From contig VFZF01000008.1 of assembly GCA_016871335.1 (NCBI GenBank), forward strand, positions 1 to 64,000: a stretch of DNA of 64,000 nucleotides. The letters are read 5' to 3'. This DNA is from Acidimicrobiia bacterium. Lineage in GTDB: Bacteria > Acidobacteriota > Vicinamibacteria > Vicinamibacterales > SCN-69-37. The translations under genes were made by a program, and so were the position numbers. The notes beneath the pieces are model-generated. The model had not been told where the DNA came from, did not search any database, and saw nothing but the letters and a program-made list of their open reading frames with translations. Positions 54,434 to 62,755 of this stretch are shown one piece after another; position 1 is the stretch's first letter; each line of letters begins with the position of its first letter.

Positions 54434-55468
54434 ATGTCGATTCGAGAACAGCTGGAGGCGAGGGAAGACGAAACGCTGGCGCCGCAGGCGTCACGCAGCC
54501 GCACAAGCAAGGGGCGGGTGCAGGCGGAACCTCCGGATCCGATTCGGCCGATCTTTCAGCGCGACCGCGACCGCGTCATTCACTCGAAGTCGTTCCGTCG
54601 TCTGAAACACAAGACGCAGGTGTTTTTCGCGCCCGCCGGGGATCACTACCGCACTCGACTGACACACACGCTTGAGGTGTCGCAGATCGCGCGCAGCATC
54701 GCGAAGGTGTTGCGGCTGCACGAGGAACTCACGGAAGCCATTGCGCTGGGGCACGACCTCGGGCATCCGCCGTTTGGTCATGCCGGCGAGCGGGTGATCG
54801 ACAAACTCGTGCCCGGCGGCTTCAGCCATCACGAACAGAGCCTGCGCATTGTTGATGTGCTCGAGAACAATCGGCAGGGGCTGAATCTGTCGTGGGAAGT
54901 GCGCGACGGGATCGCCCGCCATTCTAAGGGGAAACACGGCCTCCCGGTGGGGGCGCCTCCCGAGCATCGGGCGTCCACCATCGAAGGGCAGATCGCCAGG
55001 GTGGCCGACATCATCGCCTACGTGAATCACGACATCGACGATGCCGTGCGGGCCGGGGTGCTCGATCCCGCCGACCTGCCGGCGAGCGCCACGTCCTGCT
55101 TGGGGACGACGTCCTCCCAGCGCATCAACACGATGGTCACCGATGTGGTCACCGAGACCCTCGAGGGCGACCTGACCGAGATCCGGATGAGCGACGAGGT
55201 GCTCCAGGCGACCCTGGATATGCGGACGTTCCTGTTCCAGGCCGTCTACGAAAACCCCAGGGCGACGGCCGAATTCGAGAAAGCGGCCGGCATTCTGGGG
55301 GGCCTGTGGGACAAGCTCCGGGCCCGTCCCGAGCAGTTCCTGGACCCCGTGACCGTCGAATCCGAGGGCCTGGACGCCGCCGCCCGGGACTTTCTGGCCG
55401 GAATGACCGATCGTTACGCCGTGGCCCTGTTCGAGGACCTGTTTGTGCCGAGGTCCTGGAGTGTGTAG
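54434..55468 (+). CDS. dGTPase-like deoxynucleotide triphosphohydrolase
   Basis: 344 residues with an HD domain: HTLEVSQIARSIAKVL carries the first His, then AIALGHDLGHPPFGHAGERVI (HD pair and more ligands), IIAYVNHDIDDAVRAG with the last Asp. The N-terminal IFQRDRDRVIHSKSFRRLKHKTQVF is the standard dGTPase start. It splits dNTPs to nucleosides and triphosphate. TAAACT ends nine bases before the ATG; no ribosome site. Confidence 0.9.
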   Translation: MSIREQLEAREDETLAPQASRSRTSKGRVQAEPPDPIRPIFQRDRDRVIHSKSFRRLKHKTQVFFAPAGDHYRTRLTHTLEVSQIARSIAKVLRLHEELTEAIALGHDLGHPPFGHAGERVIDKLVPGGFSHHEQSLRIVDVLENNRQGLNLSWEVRDGIARHSKGKHGLPVGAPPEHRASTIEGQIARVADIIAYVNHDIDDAVRAGVLDPADLPASATSCLGTTSSQRINTMVTDVVTETLEGDLTEIRMSDEVLQATLDMRTFLFQAVYENPRATAEFEKAAGILGGLWDKLRARPEQFLDPVTVESEGLDAAARDFLAGMTDRYAVALFEDLFVPRSWSV

Positions 55469-55547
55469 CCGGACCCCCGGACTGCGGACTAGCGGACAGT
55501 GTTAGAATCCCTGTTTGCGCTGTCGGCCTTGGCCGGTAGAGGGGACC

Positions 55548-56096
55548 ATGCTGCTCGATATCAGTCGCTTGCGCCGGGATGCCGTGGAAATCAATCGGCA
55601 GATTGATCCCGAGGTGTGTGCGGACTTGAAGGACGAGTACACGGTCCCCGGCGTCACCACGGTGAAGGGCACCGTGCGCCGCGACAAAGGCACGGCTGTG
55701 GTGCTCGATGTTACCGTGACGTCCACGCTGGATATGCCGTGCAGCCGTTGTCTGGAGCCGTTCGCGGTGCCGGTCGACGCGCACGTGAAGACCCGGTTCG
55801 TGCCGGTGGGCGACCTTGCGAAGGTCACCGCCGAGACGGTCCGGTCGGGTGAGATTGAGGACGGTGTGGAGGATCGGGATCTCGGGTTGGCCGAGTATCA
55901 GGATGAATCCATCGACCTCGGGCACGTCGTGCGGGAGCAGTTTGTGCTGGCCCTGCCGATGAAGCCGTTGTGTCAGGACGAGTGCCGGGGGTTGTGCCCG
56001 GTGTGCGGTGTGAACCGCAATCGTGAGACGTGTGGGTGCAAACAGGAGTGGATCGATCCACGGCTGGCCGCGCTCGCGGAGTTGAAGAAGCAGTAA
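55548..56096 (+). CDS. YceD/DUF177 family protein
   Basis: 182 residues. Binds 23S rRNA or otherwise acts in rRNA/ribosome biogenesis in known members. Seen: CSRCLEPFAVPVDAHV in the middle and the cysteine-rich end CQDECRGLCPVCGVNRNRETCGCK (about 144-168), which may bind zinc. It is directly upstream of rpmF, as in most bacteria. GAGGGG precedes the ATG by four bases. A TAGAAT hexamer (55503-55508) is a possible -10 box with a 30-base leader. Confidence 0.9.
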   Translation: MLLDISRLRRDAVEINRQIDPEVCADLKDEYTVPGVTTVKGTVRRDKGTAVVLDVTVTSTLDMPCSRCLEPFAVPVDAHVKTRFVPVGDLAKVTAETVRSGEIEDGVEDRDLGLAEYQDESIDLGHVVREQFVLALPMKPLCQDECRGLCPVCGVNRNRETCGCKQEWIDPRLAALAELKKQ

Positions 56097-56111
56097 GCAG
56101 GGATACGAACG

Positions 56112-56294
56112 ATGCCAAATCCAAAACGACGCCATTCCAAAGCACGCACATCCAAGCGCCGGACGCACGATTCGCTGACGAAGGTCAATTCGGCGAATTG
56201 TCCGCAGTGTCAGGAGCCCAAGCTGCCGCACCAGGTGTGCGCGAACTGCGGCTTCTACAACGGCCGCCAGGTCCGCGCGGTCAAGGAAGACTAG
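56112..56294 (+). CDS. rpmF: 50S ribosomal protein L32
   Basis: 60 residues. MPNPKRRHSKARTSKRRTHD at the N-terminus, then the zinc ribbon CPQC...CANCGFYNGRQV (four cysteines). Length and motifs are those of the zinc-binding C+ form. Lies between yceD and plsX, the usual order. Confidence 0.97.
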   Translation: MPNPKRRHSKARTSKRRTHDSLTKVNSANCPQCQEPKLPHQVCANCGFYNGRQVRAVKED

Positions 56295-56297
56295 CTT

Positions 56298-57320
56298 CTG
56301 TCACGCCCGACGATCGCGGTTGATGCCATGGGGGGCGATCACGCCCCTGCGGTGGTCGTCGCCGGCGCGGTCGCGGCGGCGCACGATCTCGACGTCGTCA
56401 TCCAGTTGGTGGGCCCCACGGCCCTCGTGACGGAGGCACTGGCGCGTGTCGCGGACACGCCCGGGGCCGCGTCCGACTGGTGTTCCCGCATTACACAAGT
56501 TGAGGCTCCCGACGTGATCGGGATGGACGAAGCGCCGCTCGCGGCGCTGCGCCGCAAACCCGGTGCGTCCATCAAGGTGGCGATGGAGGCGGTCGCGCGT
56601 GGCGACGCGGACGCGTGTTACAGCGCCGGCCATACCGGCGCCACGCTGATGTCCGCCCATGCCGCGTTTGGGCTGCTTGAGGGCGCCGATCGCCCGGCAC
56701 TCGCGGTCCTGGTGCCCACGCTGGCCGGCCAGGCCGTGCTGCTCGACACCGGCGCCACACTCGACTGCCGGCCGGAGCACCTCCGGGCCTTTGCCATGAT
56801 GGGCGCGGCGCACGCGCGTGTTGTCCTGAAGCTCGACGCCCCGCGGGTGGGGCTCCTGTCCATTGGTGAGGAGCCGGGCAAGGGGAATGAACTCATTCGT
56901 GAAGCGCACGCGCTGCTGTCAGCCGTGCCGGGACTCACGTTCACCGGCAACCTCGACGCGCGCGACATGTTCAGCGGCAGCGTGGATGTGATCGTGGCAG
57001 ACGGTTTCACCGGCAATGTCACGTTGAAAGTGGGCGAGGGGTTGGTCGAGGCCCTCGAGCGCATGCTCAAGCGGGAAGTGGGCCAGTCACTGGCTTCGCG
57101 GATCGCCAATTGGCTCGTCGGTCGCGGGTTCAAGCGCCTCAAGGCCAGAATGGATGCGGGGGAGCGGGGTGGGGCTCCGCTGCTGGGCGTCAACGGCCTG
57201 GCAATTGTCGGCCACGGTCGGTCAGATGCCCGCGCCGTGCGGAATGGCATCGCCACTGCCGTGCAGCTCATCAACGAGGGGCTTGTGGGGCGGCTGAAGG
57301 GCGCTCTGCGGGCGGGCTGA
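56298..57320 (+). CDS. plsX: phosphate acyltransferase PlsX, probable CTG start
   Basis: About 340 residues; makes acyl-phosphate from acyl-ACP for phospholipid synthesis. The first ATG (56328) starts MGGDHAP, but PlsX proteins need the preceding strand, and the upstream codons in frame read SRPTIAVDA before it, exactly as expected. The only candidate start between the rpmF stop (56292-56294) and there is CTG at 56298; AAGGAAG lies about nine bases upstream. Other motifs: GASIKVAMEAVARGDADACYSAG, HTGATLM, and VDVIVADGFTGNVTLKVGEG. fabG follows after a repeat. Confidence 0.85.
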   Translation: MSRPTIAVDAMGGDHAPAVVVAGAVAAAHDLDVVIQLVGPTALVTEALARVADTPGAASDWCSRITQVEAPDVIGMDEAPLAALRRKPGASIKVAMEAVARGDADACYSAGHTGATLMSAHAAFGLLEGADRPALAVLVPTLAGQAVLLDTGATLDCRPEHLRAFAMMGAAHARVVLKLDAPRVGLLSIGEEPGKGNELIREAHALLSAVPGLTFTGNLDARDMFSGSVDVIVADGFTGNVTLKVGEGLVEALERMLKREVGQSLASRIANWLVGRGFKRLKARMDAGERGGAPLLGVNGLAIVGHGRSDARAVRNGIATAVQLINEGLVGRLKGALRAG

Positions 57321-57377
57321 TGGGCTGTTGGGCGGCTGGGTAGATGCCCATCCACCCATCTGCGCAGTTGCCCATCC
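57319..57377. repeat. GATGGGC-type repeat cluster with inverted arm
   Basis: GATGGGC units (57319-57341) followed by GCCCATCC units (57346-57377) that can pair with them. The plsX stop codon overlaps the first unit. Confidence 0.65.
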
Positions 57378-57408
57378 GTCTCGTGTGTGCTGAAGTAGGA
57401 AGGCTGTC

Positions 57409-58149
57409 ATGTTCATGTTGACGGGCCGTGTGGCCCTGGTCACCGGCGCGTCACGCGGAATTGGTCGAGCGATTGCCCTGGCACTCGCCTCGGGCGGCGC
57501 CCATGTGGTGGCGGCGGCACGGGGCGACAACGCGGCCGGCACGGTGGACGCGATTCGGGCGGCGGGCGGCAGCGCCGAACTGGCCAGCCTCGATGTGACC
57601 GATCCGGCATCGGTGGAGGCTGTGGTCTCCGGCGTGTTGGAACGGCACAAGAAGATCGACATCCTGGTCAACAACGCGGGTGTCACCCGCGATCAGCTGA
57701 TGTTGCGCATGAAGCGCGACGACTGGGACGCCGTGATTGCCGCGAACCTGACCGGGGCCTACACCTGCGTGCAGGCGGTGCTCAAGTCGATGGTGAAGGC
57801 CCGTCATGGCCGTATCATCAGCATCACGTCTGTTGTGGGTGAGGCGGGCAATCCTGGGCAGGCCAACTACGCGGCGTCGAAGGCGGGCCTGATCGGGTTC
57901 TCCAAGGCGCTGGCACTGGAGGTCGCGTCCCGCGGGATCACGGTGAACGCCGTGGCCCCCGGACTCATCGACACGGACATGACCCGGGCGATTTCCGCCG
58001 GGGCCCACGAGGAGTGGGCGAAGAAGATTCCGCTGCAGCGGCTCGGGACGTCCGAGGACATCGCCGCAGCCGTCAGGTTTCTGGCCTCGGACGAGGCAGC
58101 GTATATTACGGGGCACGTGCTTTCCGTCAATGGCGGGATGCACACTTAA
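57409..58149 (+). CDS. fabG: 3-oxoacyl-ACP reductase FabG
   Basis: 246 residues, short-chain dehydrogenase using NADPH. Seen: cofactor site [17 protein letters not shown] in [23 protein letters not shown], catalytic Ser in [15 protein letters not shown], Tyr-X3-Lys in NYAASKAG, and [16 protein letters not shown] precedes the ATG. It heads fabG-acpP-fabF; fabD and fabH, often found beside plsX, are absent here. Confidence 0.95.
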   Translation: MFMLTGRVALVTGASRGIGRAIALALASGGAHVVAAARGDNAAGTVDAIRAAGGSAELASLDVTDPASVEAVVSGVLERHKKIDILVNNAGVTRDQLMLRMKRDDWDAVIAANLTGAYTCVQAVLKSMVKARHGRIISITSVVGEAGNPGQANYAASKAGLIGFSKALALEVASRGITVNAVAPGLIDTDMTRAISAGAHEEWAKKIPLQRLGTSEDIAAAVRFLASDEAAYITGHVLSVNGGMHT

Positions 58150-58160
58150 GGGAGGATCGA

Positions 58161-58400
58161 ATGGCCGTCGCAGATCAGGTTAAGAAAATCATCGTGGAAC
58201 AGCTCGGCGTGGACGAGGACGAAGTGACGCAGGACGCGTCGTTTGTGGATGACCTCGGTGCCGACTCGCTCGACACGGTGGAACTCGTCATGGCCTTCGA
58301 AGAAGAGTTCAGCATCGAGATTCCCGACGAAGACGCCGAGAAGATCACGCGCGTCAAGGACGCCGTCGAGTACATCGAAAAGCACGCGAAGAAGAAGTGA
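58161..58400 (+). CDS. acpP: acyl carrier protein
   Basis: 79 residues, acidic, with the phosphopantetheine site Asp-Ser-Leu in [20 protein letters not shown] (Ser near residue 37). Strong ribosome site GGGAGGA before the ATG, in keeping with high expression. The stop overlaps the fabF GTG (GTGA). Confidence 0.97.
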   Translation: MAVADQVKKIIVEQLGVDEDEVTQDASFVDDLGADSLDTVELVMAFEEEFSIEIPDEDAEKITRVKDAVEYIEKHAKKK

Positions 58401-59638
58401 GCAGACGCGTCGTCATCACCGGCGTCGGGCTGATTTCGTCGGTCGGGCTCGGGACCGAGGCGACATGGGCGGGGGTGTGTGCCGGTACAAGCGGCATCGG
58501 CCCCATCACGCGCTTTGATGCCTCGCAGCACGCGTCGCGCATCGCCGGCGAGGTCAAGGCGTTCGACCCCCTCAACTTCGTGGAAAAAAAAGAGGTCAAG
58601 AAGATCGACCTCTTCATCCAGTTCGCCATCGCGGCCTCGCAGTTTGCGGTCGACGATGCGAAGCTGGCGGTGACGGCGGAGAATGCGGATCGGACCGGCG
58701 TGTTCATTGCGTCGGGCATCGGCGGGTTCCTCACGATCGAAAACGAGCACAAGGAACTGCTGAACGGCGGGCCGCGCCGGATTTCCCCGTTCTTCATTCC
58801 GGCGTCGATCATCAACCTGGCGGCGGGCCATGTGTCGATTCGTTTCGGCGCGAAGGGCCCGAACATGGCGACGTGCACGGCGTGCACGGCGTCGGCGCAC
58901 GCCATTGGTGAGTCGTTCGAGATCATCCGCCGCGGCGACGCGGACACGATGATCGCGGGCGGGTCGGAGATGGCGATCACGCCGATGGGCGTGGGCGGGT
59001 TTGCCGCGATGCGCGCGTTGTCGACGCGGAATGACGAGCCCACCAGGGCGAGTCGTCCGTTCGACAAGGATCGCGACGGCTTCGTCATCGGTGAAGGCGC
59101 CGGCATTGTCATCCTTGAAGAACTCGAATCGGCCAAGGCGCGCGGCGCGCAGATCTACTGCGAAGTCGTCGGCTACGGCCTGTCGTCGGATGCGTATCAC
59201 CTGACGGGGCAGCCGCCGGATGCGGATGGCGCCGTGCGGTCGATGCAGATGGCGCTCCGCAAGGCCGGCATCACACCCGACAAGGTCAACTACATCAACG
59301 CGCATGGCACGTCGACGCCGATCAATGACCCGACCGAAACGCTCGCGGTCAAGCGGACGTTCGGCGAGCACGCCCACAAGCTGGTCATGTCCTCGACCAA
59401 GTCGATGACCGGGCACCTGCTGGGCGCGGCGGGCGGGCTTGAAGCCGGCATTACCGCACTTGCGGTCCGGCATCAGATCGCCCCGCCGACGGCGAATCTC
59501 GAGAATCCGGATCCGGCGTGTGATCTCGACTACGCGCCCCACACGGCGCGGCCGTTGACGATCGACTACGCGTTGTCGAACTCGTTCGGCTTCGGCGGCA
59601 CCAACGGCACGTTGCTCCTGAAGCGGTTCGAAGCGTAA
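58397..59638 (+). CDS. fabF: 3-oxoacyl-ACP synthase II (FabF)
   Basis: 413 residues; elongating condensing enzyme. Cys-His-His triad visible: nucleophile in [18 protein letters not shown], His in [17 protein letters not shown] and His in [15 protein letters not shown]. Starts [13 protein letters not shown], ends [21 protein letters not shown] start overlapping acpP by 4 bp. etfB follows after 11 bp. Confidence 0.96.
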   Translation: MSRRVVITGVGLISSVGLGTEATWAGVCAGTSGIGPITRFDASQHASRIAGEVKAFDPLNFVEKKEVKKIDLFIQFAIAASQFAVDDAKLAVTAENADRTGVFIASGIGGFLTIENEHKELLNGGPRRISPFFIPASIINLAAGHVSIRFGAKGPNMATCTACTASAHAIGESFEIIRRGDADTMIAGGSEMAITPMGVGGFAAMRALSTRNDEPTRASRPFDKDRDGFVIGEGAGIVILEELESAKARGAQIYCEVVGYGLSSDAYHLTGQPPDADGAVRSMQMALRKAGITPDKVNYINAHGTSTPINDPTETLAVKRTFGEHAHKLVMSSTKSMTGHLLGAAGGLEAGITALAVRHQIAPPTANLENPDPACDLDYAPHTARPLTIDYALSNSFGFGGTNGTLLLKRFEA

Positions 59639-59649
59639 GAAGAAGATCC

Positions 59650-60411
59650 ATGAAAATCGCCGTCTGTATCAAACAGGTCGTTTCACGCGAGTGGCAGGTG
59701 CGCGTGAATGACGACAAGACCTGGGTCCGCGACCAGGATGCCGCCTGGGAGCTGAACGAGCCGGATGCCTACGCGCTGGAAGAGGCGCTGCGGCTGAAGG
59801 AAAAACACGGCGGCGAAGTGGTTGTCGTGTCGGCCGGCCCGGCGCGCGTGACGCAGGTGATTCGTGAGGCGCTGGCGCGTGGCGCCGACCGCGCCATTCA
59901 CGTGGAGGGTGACCATCTCGCCACGGCCGACGCCTTCACGGCGGCGGATGCGCTGGCGGCGGCCATCAAGGACGAAGCCTGTGACCTCGTCCTCACCGGT
60001 CTGCAGTCCGACGATCAGGGGTTTGCCCAGGTCGGTGTCATCCTCGCGGAACGTCTCGGGATGGCGCATTCGACAATCATCATGGAAGTGCAGGTCGAGG
60101 GCTCGACGCTCAAAGTGAAGCGCGAGCTCGAAGGCGGCTGGTTCCAGTGGATCAGCATGCCCCTGCCGGCCGTGCTCACGATTCAGAGCGGCATCAATCA
60201 GCTGCGGTACGCCACGCTCAAGGGCATCATGGCGGCCAAGAAGAAGGACATCAAAGCCGTGGCGGCGCCGGCGGCGGCCGCCGCGCGTCAGCGCATCGTG
60301 TCCATCTACGTGCCCGAGAAAACGAAGGCCACACGGCTCATCGGCGGCACGCCGGCAGAAGCCGCGGCCGAACTGGTGCACGTGCTGCGCGACGAAGCGA
60401 GGGTGTTCTAG
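59650..60411 (+). CDS. etfB: electron transfer flavoprotein beta subunit
   Basis: 253 residues. KIAVCIKQVVSREWQVRVND start, NEPDAYALEEALRLKEKHGG, LVLTGLQSDDQGFAQVGVILAE and the signature VKRELEGGWFQWISMPLPAVLT. Binds AMP and, with EtfA, carries electrons from acyl-CoA dehydrogenases (one is encoded at 23.3 kb). Starts 11 bp after fabF, an uncommon link of synthesis and oxidation genes. Confidence 0.95.
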   Translation: MKIAVCIKQVVSREWQVRVNDDKTWVRDQDAAWELNEPDAYALEEALRLKEKHGGEVVVVSAGPARVTQVIREALARGADRAIHVEGDHLATADAFTAADALAAAIKDEACDLVLTGLQSDDQGFAQVGVILAERLGMAHSTIIMEVQVEGSTLKVKRELEGGWFQWISMPLPAVLTIQSGINQLRYATLKGIMAAKKKDIKAVAAPAAAAARQRIVSIYVPEKTKATRLIGGTPAEAAAELVHVLRDEARVF

Positions 60412-60413
60412 TC

Positions 60414-61373
60414 ATGGTCCTCGTCATTGCGGAGCAAAAGGACGGCGTCCTCAACCGGGCGTCATGGGAAGCGGTGGCCGCCGCGCAGCAGATGGGCGGC
60501 CCGATCACGGTCGTCGTGCCAGGCGCATCGGTCAGCGGCCCGGCGAACGAACTCGCGGCGGCTGATGTCGCTGGTGTCATTGCACTTGAACACGACGCGC
60601 TTGGCGCGTACACCCCGGATGGATTCGTGGCCGCGCTGGCTGCGCTCATCGGCACGGAGGCACCCTCGCATGTGGTGCTTCCGCACACCTATCAGACACG
60701 CGACTTCGCACCCAAACTGGCCGTGCGTCTCAACGCGCCGCTCGTGGCCGACTGTGTCGGCCTCAAATCGGTGGACGGCGCGCACGTGTACGTGCGGTTG
60801 ATGTTCCAGGGCAAAGTCAACGCCGATGTGGTCATTGACGGCCCGGGGCCGCACATCGTGACGTTCCAGGTTGGCGCGTTCCGTGTGGACGCGGTGAGGA
60901 AGGGCAGCGCCGCCGCAGCCGTGCGGCAGGTCGCCGCGCAGGTGGATCCGGCGGCGATTCGGCAGACGCCCGAGGCGCCGTTCCGCGAAGCCAAGCAGGC
61001 CGTGGACCTGACGCAGGCCGAGCGCATTGTGTCGGTCGGCCGCGGCATCAAGGGCCCCGAACACATCGAACTCGCGAAGCAGTTGGCAGAGGCGCTTCAG
61101 GCCGAACTGGCCGCCTCGCGTCCCATCTGTGACGCCGGTTGGTTGCCCATGGAACGTCAGGTCGGCAGTTCCGGGCAGACCGTGGCGCCGAAGCTGTATC
61201 TGGCGCTGGGCATCTCTGGCGCGATCCAGCACGTCGTCGGCATGAAGGGCACCCGGACGATCGTGGCCATCAACAAGGACGCCGAGGCTCCGATCTTCGA
61301 AATCGCGGACTACGGCATTGTCGGCGACCTGTTTGACGTCGTCCCGGCGGTGATCGCAGCGCTCAAGACGTAG
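60414..61373 (+). CDS. etfA: electron transfer flavoprotein alpha subunit
   Basis: 319 residues. C-terminal FAD-binding region is clear: [66 protein letters not shown], then [19 protein letters not shown]. The N-terminal half has an adenine-nucleotide-like fold. Starts 2 bp after etfB, so they are co-translated. Confidence 0.95.
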   Translation: MVLVIAEQKDGVLNRASWEAVAAAQQMGGPITVVVPGASVSGPANELAAADVAGVIALEHDALGAYTPDGFVAALAALIGTEAPSHVVLPHTYQTRDFAPKLAVRLNAPLVADCVGLKSVDGAHVYVRLMFQGKVNADVVIDGPGPHIVTFQVGAFRVDAVRKGSAAAAVRQVAAQVDPAAIRQTPEAPFREAKQAVDLTQAERIVSVGRGIKGPEHIELAKQLAEALQAELAASRPICDAGWLPMERQVGSSGQTVAPKLYLALGISGAIQHVVGMKGTRTIVAINKDAEAPIFEIADYGIVGDLFDVVPAVIAALKT

Positions 61374-61376
61374 GAC

Positions 61377-62370
61377 GTGCTGGACGACCTGCCCGCGCCA
61401 GCGCCGACGCCCGACGCGGTGCTCGTGCGGGCGCAGCGCTGGGCCGGTGTGGCCGCGCGGTTTTTTCCGTCCAGCTCATCCTGCAGGCCACGGCGATCGG
61501 CGCCGGGCTCCTCTTCACCAACACCCTTTCCGTCGACGAGTTTGCGAACTACACGGTCGCGTCCTCGATCCTCATCACGTTTTCGTTCGTGACCGACCTG
61601 GGCAGCTTTTCCGCCCTCGCGTATTTGTTTTTCATCGACAGGGCTCCGGCCACGAGGCCTACGCAGCGATCGCGCCAGCCGTGTTCACGGTGCGCCGATG
61701 GTTGTTTGCCGCCCTCGCCCCGGTGGTGGTCGTGGTCGTGGTTCGATGGGGTGTCGGCGCCGGGCTGACCCTGCTGGATCTGGGCGCCCTCTCGGCGCTG
61801 ATTCTCGTGATTGTCTGGTGGCAGATCAACGGCACAACGTCGTTGTACGACCTGCGCCTGCATGGGAGATACGACGAGAGTTATCGAGCGGAACTGGCCG
61901 GCGCGCTTGTGCGGGTGGCGCTGGCCGGCGTGATTCTGTACGTCAGCTGGAGGAATGCGACCGCCGCAGTGGCGACGGCGCTCGCGGCCGCACTGGTGAC
62001 CGCGTGGACGGCAGATCGCAGCCGTCCGACAGCGGTGGCCGGAGAGCCTGTCTCAGCCGATGCTGTGCGCGCCGTAGGGCGGTACCTTCTGCCGAGGTTG
62101 CCCAATGCGGTCTACTTCGTCCTGCAGAGACAGTTCGTCGTCTGGTTCGCGGCCATTTTTGGTGATGCGGTATCGGTCGCGAATGTCGGCGCCCTGGGCC
62201 GTCTGGGGCTTGTGGTTGGCGCGTTTGGCGCCCTGACCTCCGTCGTGTTTGTGCCGCGGTTGGCCGCGACGACGACTGACAGACAGTTCACCAGGCGGTT
62301 TCTGCAGTTTGGTCTGATCACCCACACAGAGAGAGCACACGCACATCCAATGACCGGTCCGACTGGCTGA
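61377..62370 (+). pseudogene. polysaccharide flippase, frameshifted and truncated
   Basis: Three frames together read as the N-terminal 60% of a Wzx/MATE-type membrane protein. Frame 1 from GTG 61377 (DDLPAPAPTPDAVLVRAQRW...VAARF) breaks at a run of six T (61461-61466); one more T would join it to frame 2 (VQLILQATAIGAGLLFTNTL, EFANYTVASSILITFSFVTD, LGSFSALAYLFFID). That breaks near 61641, where one missing base would join frame 3 (GHEAYAAIAPAVFTVRRWLF and later helices to FLQFGLI near 62318). After that the family sequence stops and a different gene's remains begin. Sequencing error could explain the frameshifts but not the truncation. Confidence 0.65.
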
Positions 62371-62744
62371 CGTCCCTGGAGGACGAGGACTTTGATGCGC
62401 GCCTGGCCGGCGCGGCCGAGTCCGTGGACCTGTTTGACGGCGTGATGGGCCAGTGTGTCGCGGCGACGGCCCATGGCGTCTTGCGGCGTGCGCGGCGCGT
62501 CGTGACAAGCCTCAATACGCACATCCTCCATCTCGTACATGTGATGCGCGACGAGGCTCGTCGCGCCGGGTCATCGTCGACCGGTTTTGTGTCGGCTCGC
62601 ATGGTCGAGCGCCTGCGGCTGTTGCACGCGGACGCCGGACTGGCAGGTCGAATGGGAGTGGCTGCGCCGGCCAGTGTGGCGCATCTCTCCTACGACAACC
62701 ACACGGCCGCCGTACGCCGGCTGTATCAGCAGGTGCTCGGGTAA
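62350..62744 (+). pseudogene. glycosyltransferase remnant, 5' truncated and internally deleted
   Basis: One frame reads SDWLTSLEDEDFDARLAGAA, ESVDLFDGVMGQC, RRVVTSLNTHILHLVHVMRD, ARMVERLRLLHADAGLAGRM and AHLSYDNHTAAVRRLYQQVL to a stop at 62744. The first part looks like the middle of a GT4-type N-terminal domain and the last 40 residues like the usual GT4 C-terminus, joined near VERLRLLHAD with the UDP-sugar-binding region missing. No start is possible. It abuts the broken flippase, so this is likely a decayed polysaccharide locus. Confidence 0.5.
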
Positions 62745-62755
62745 CCGGGACCGGT

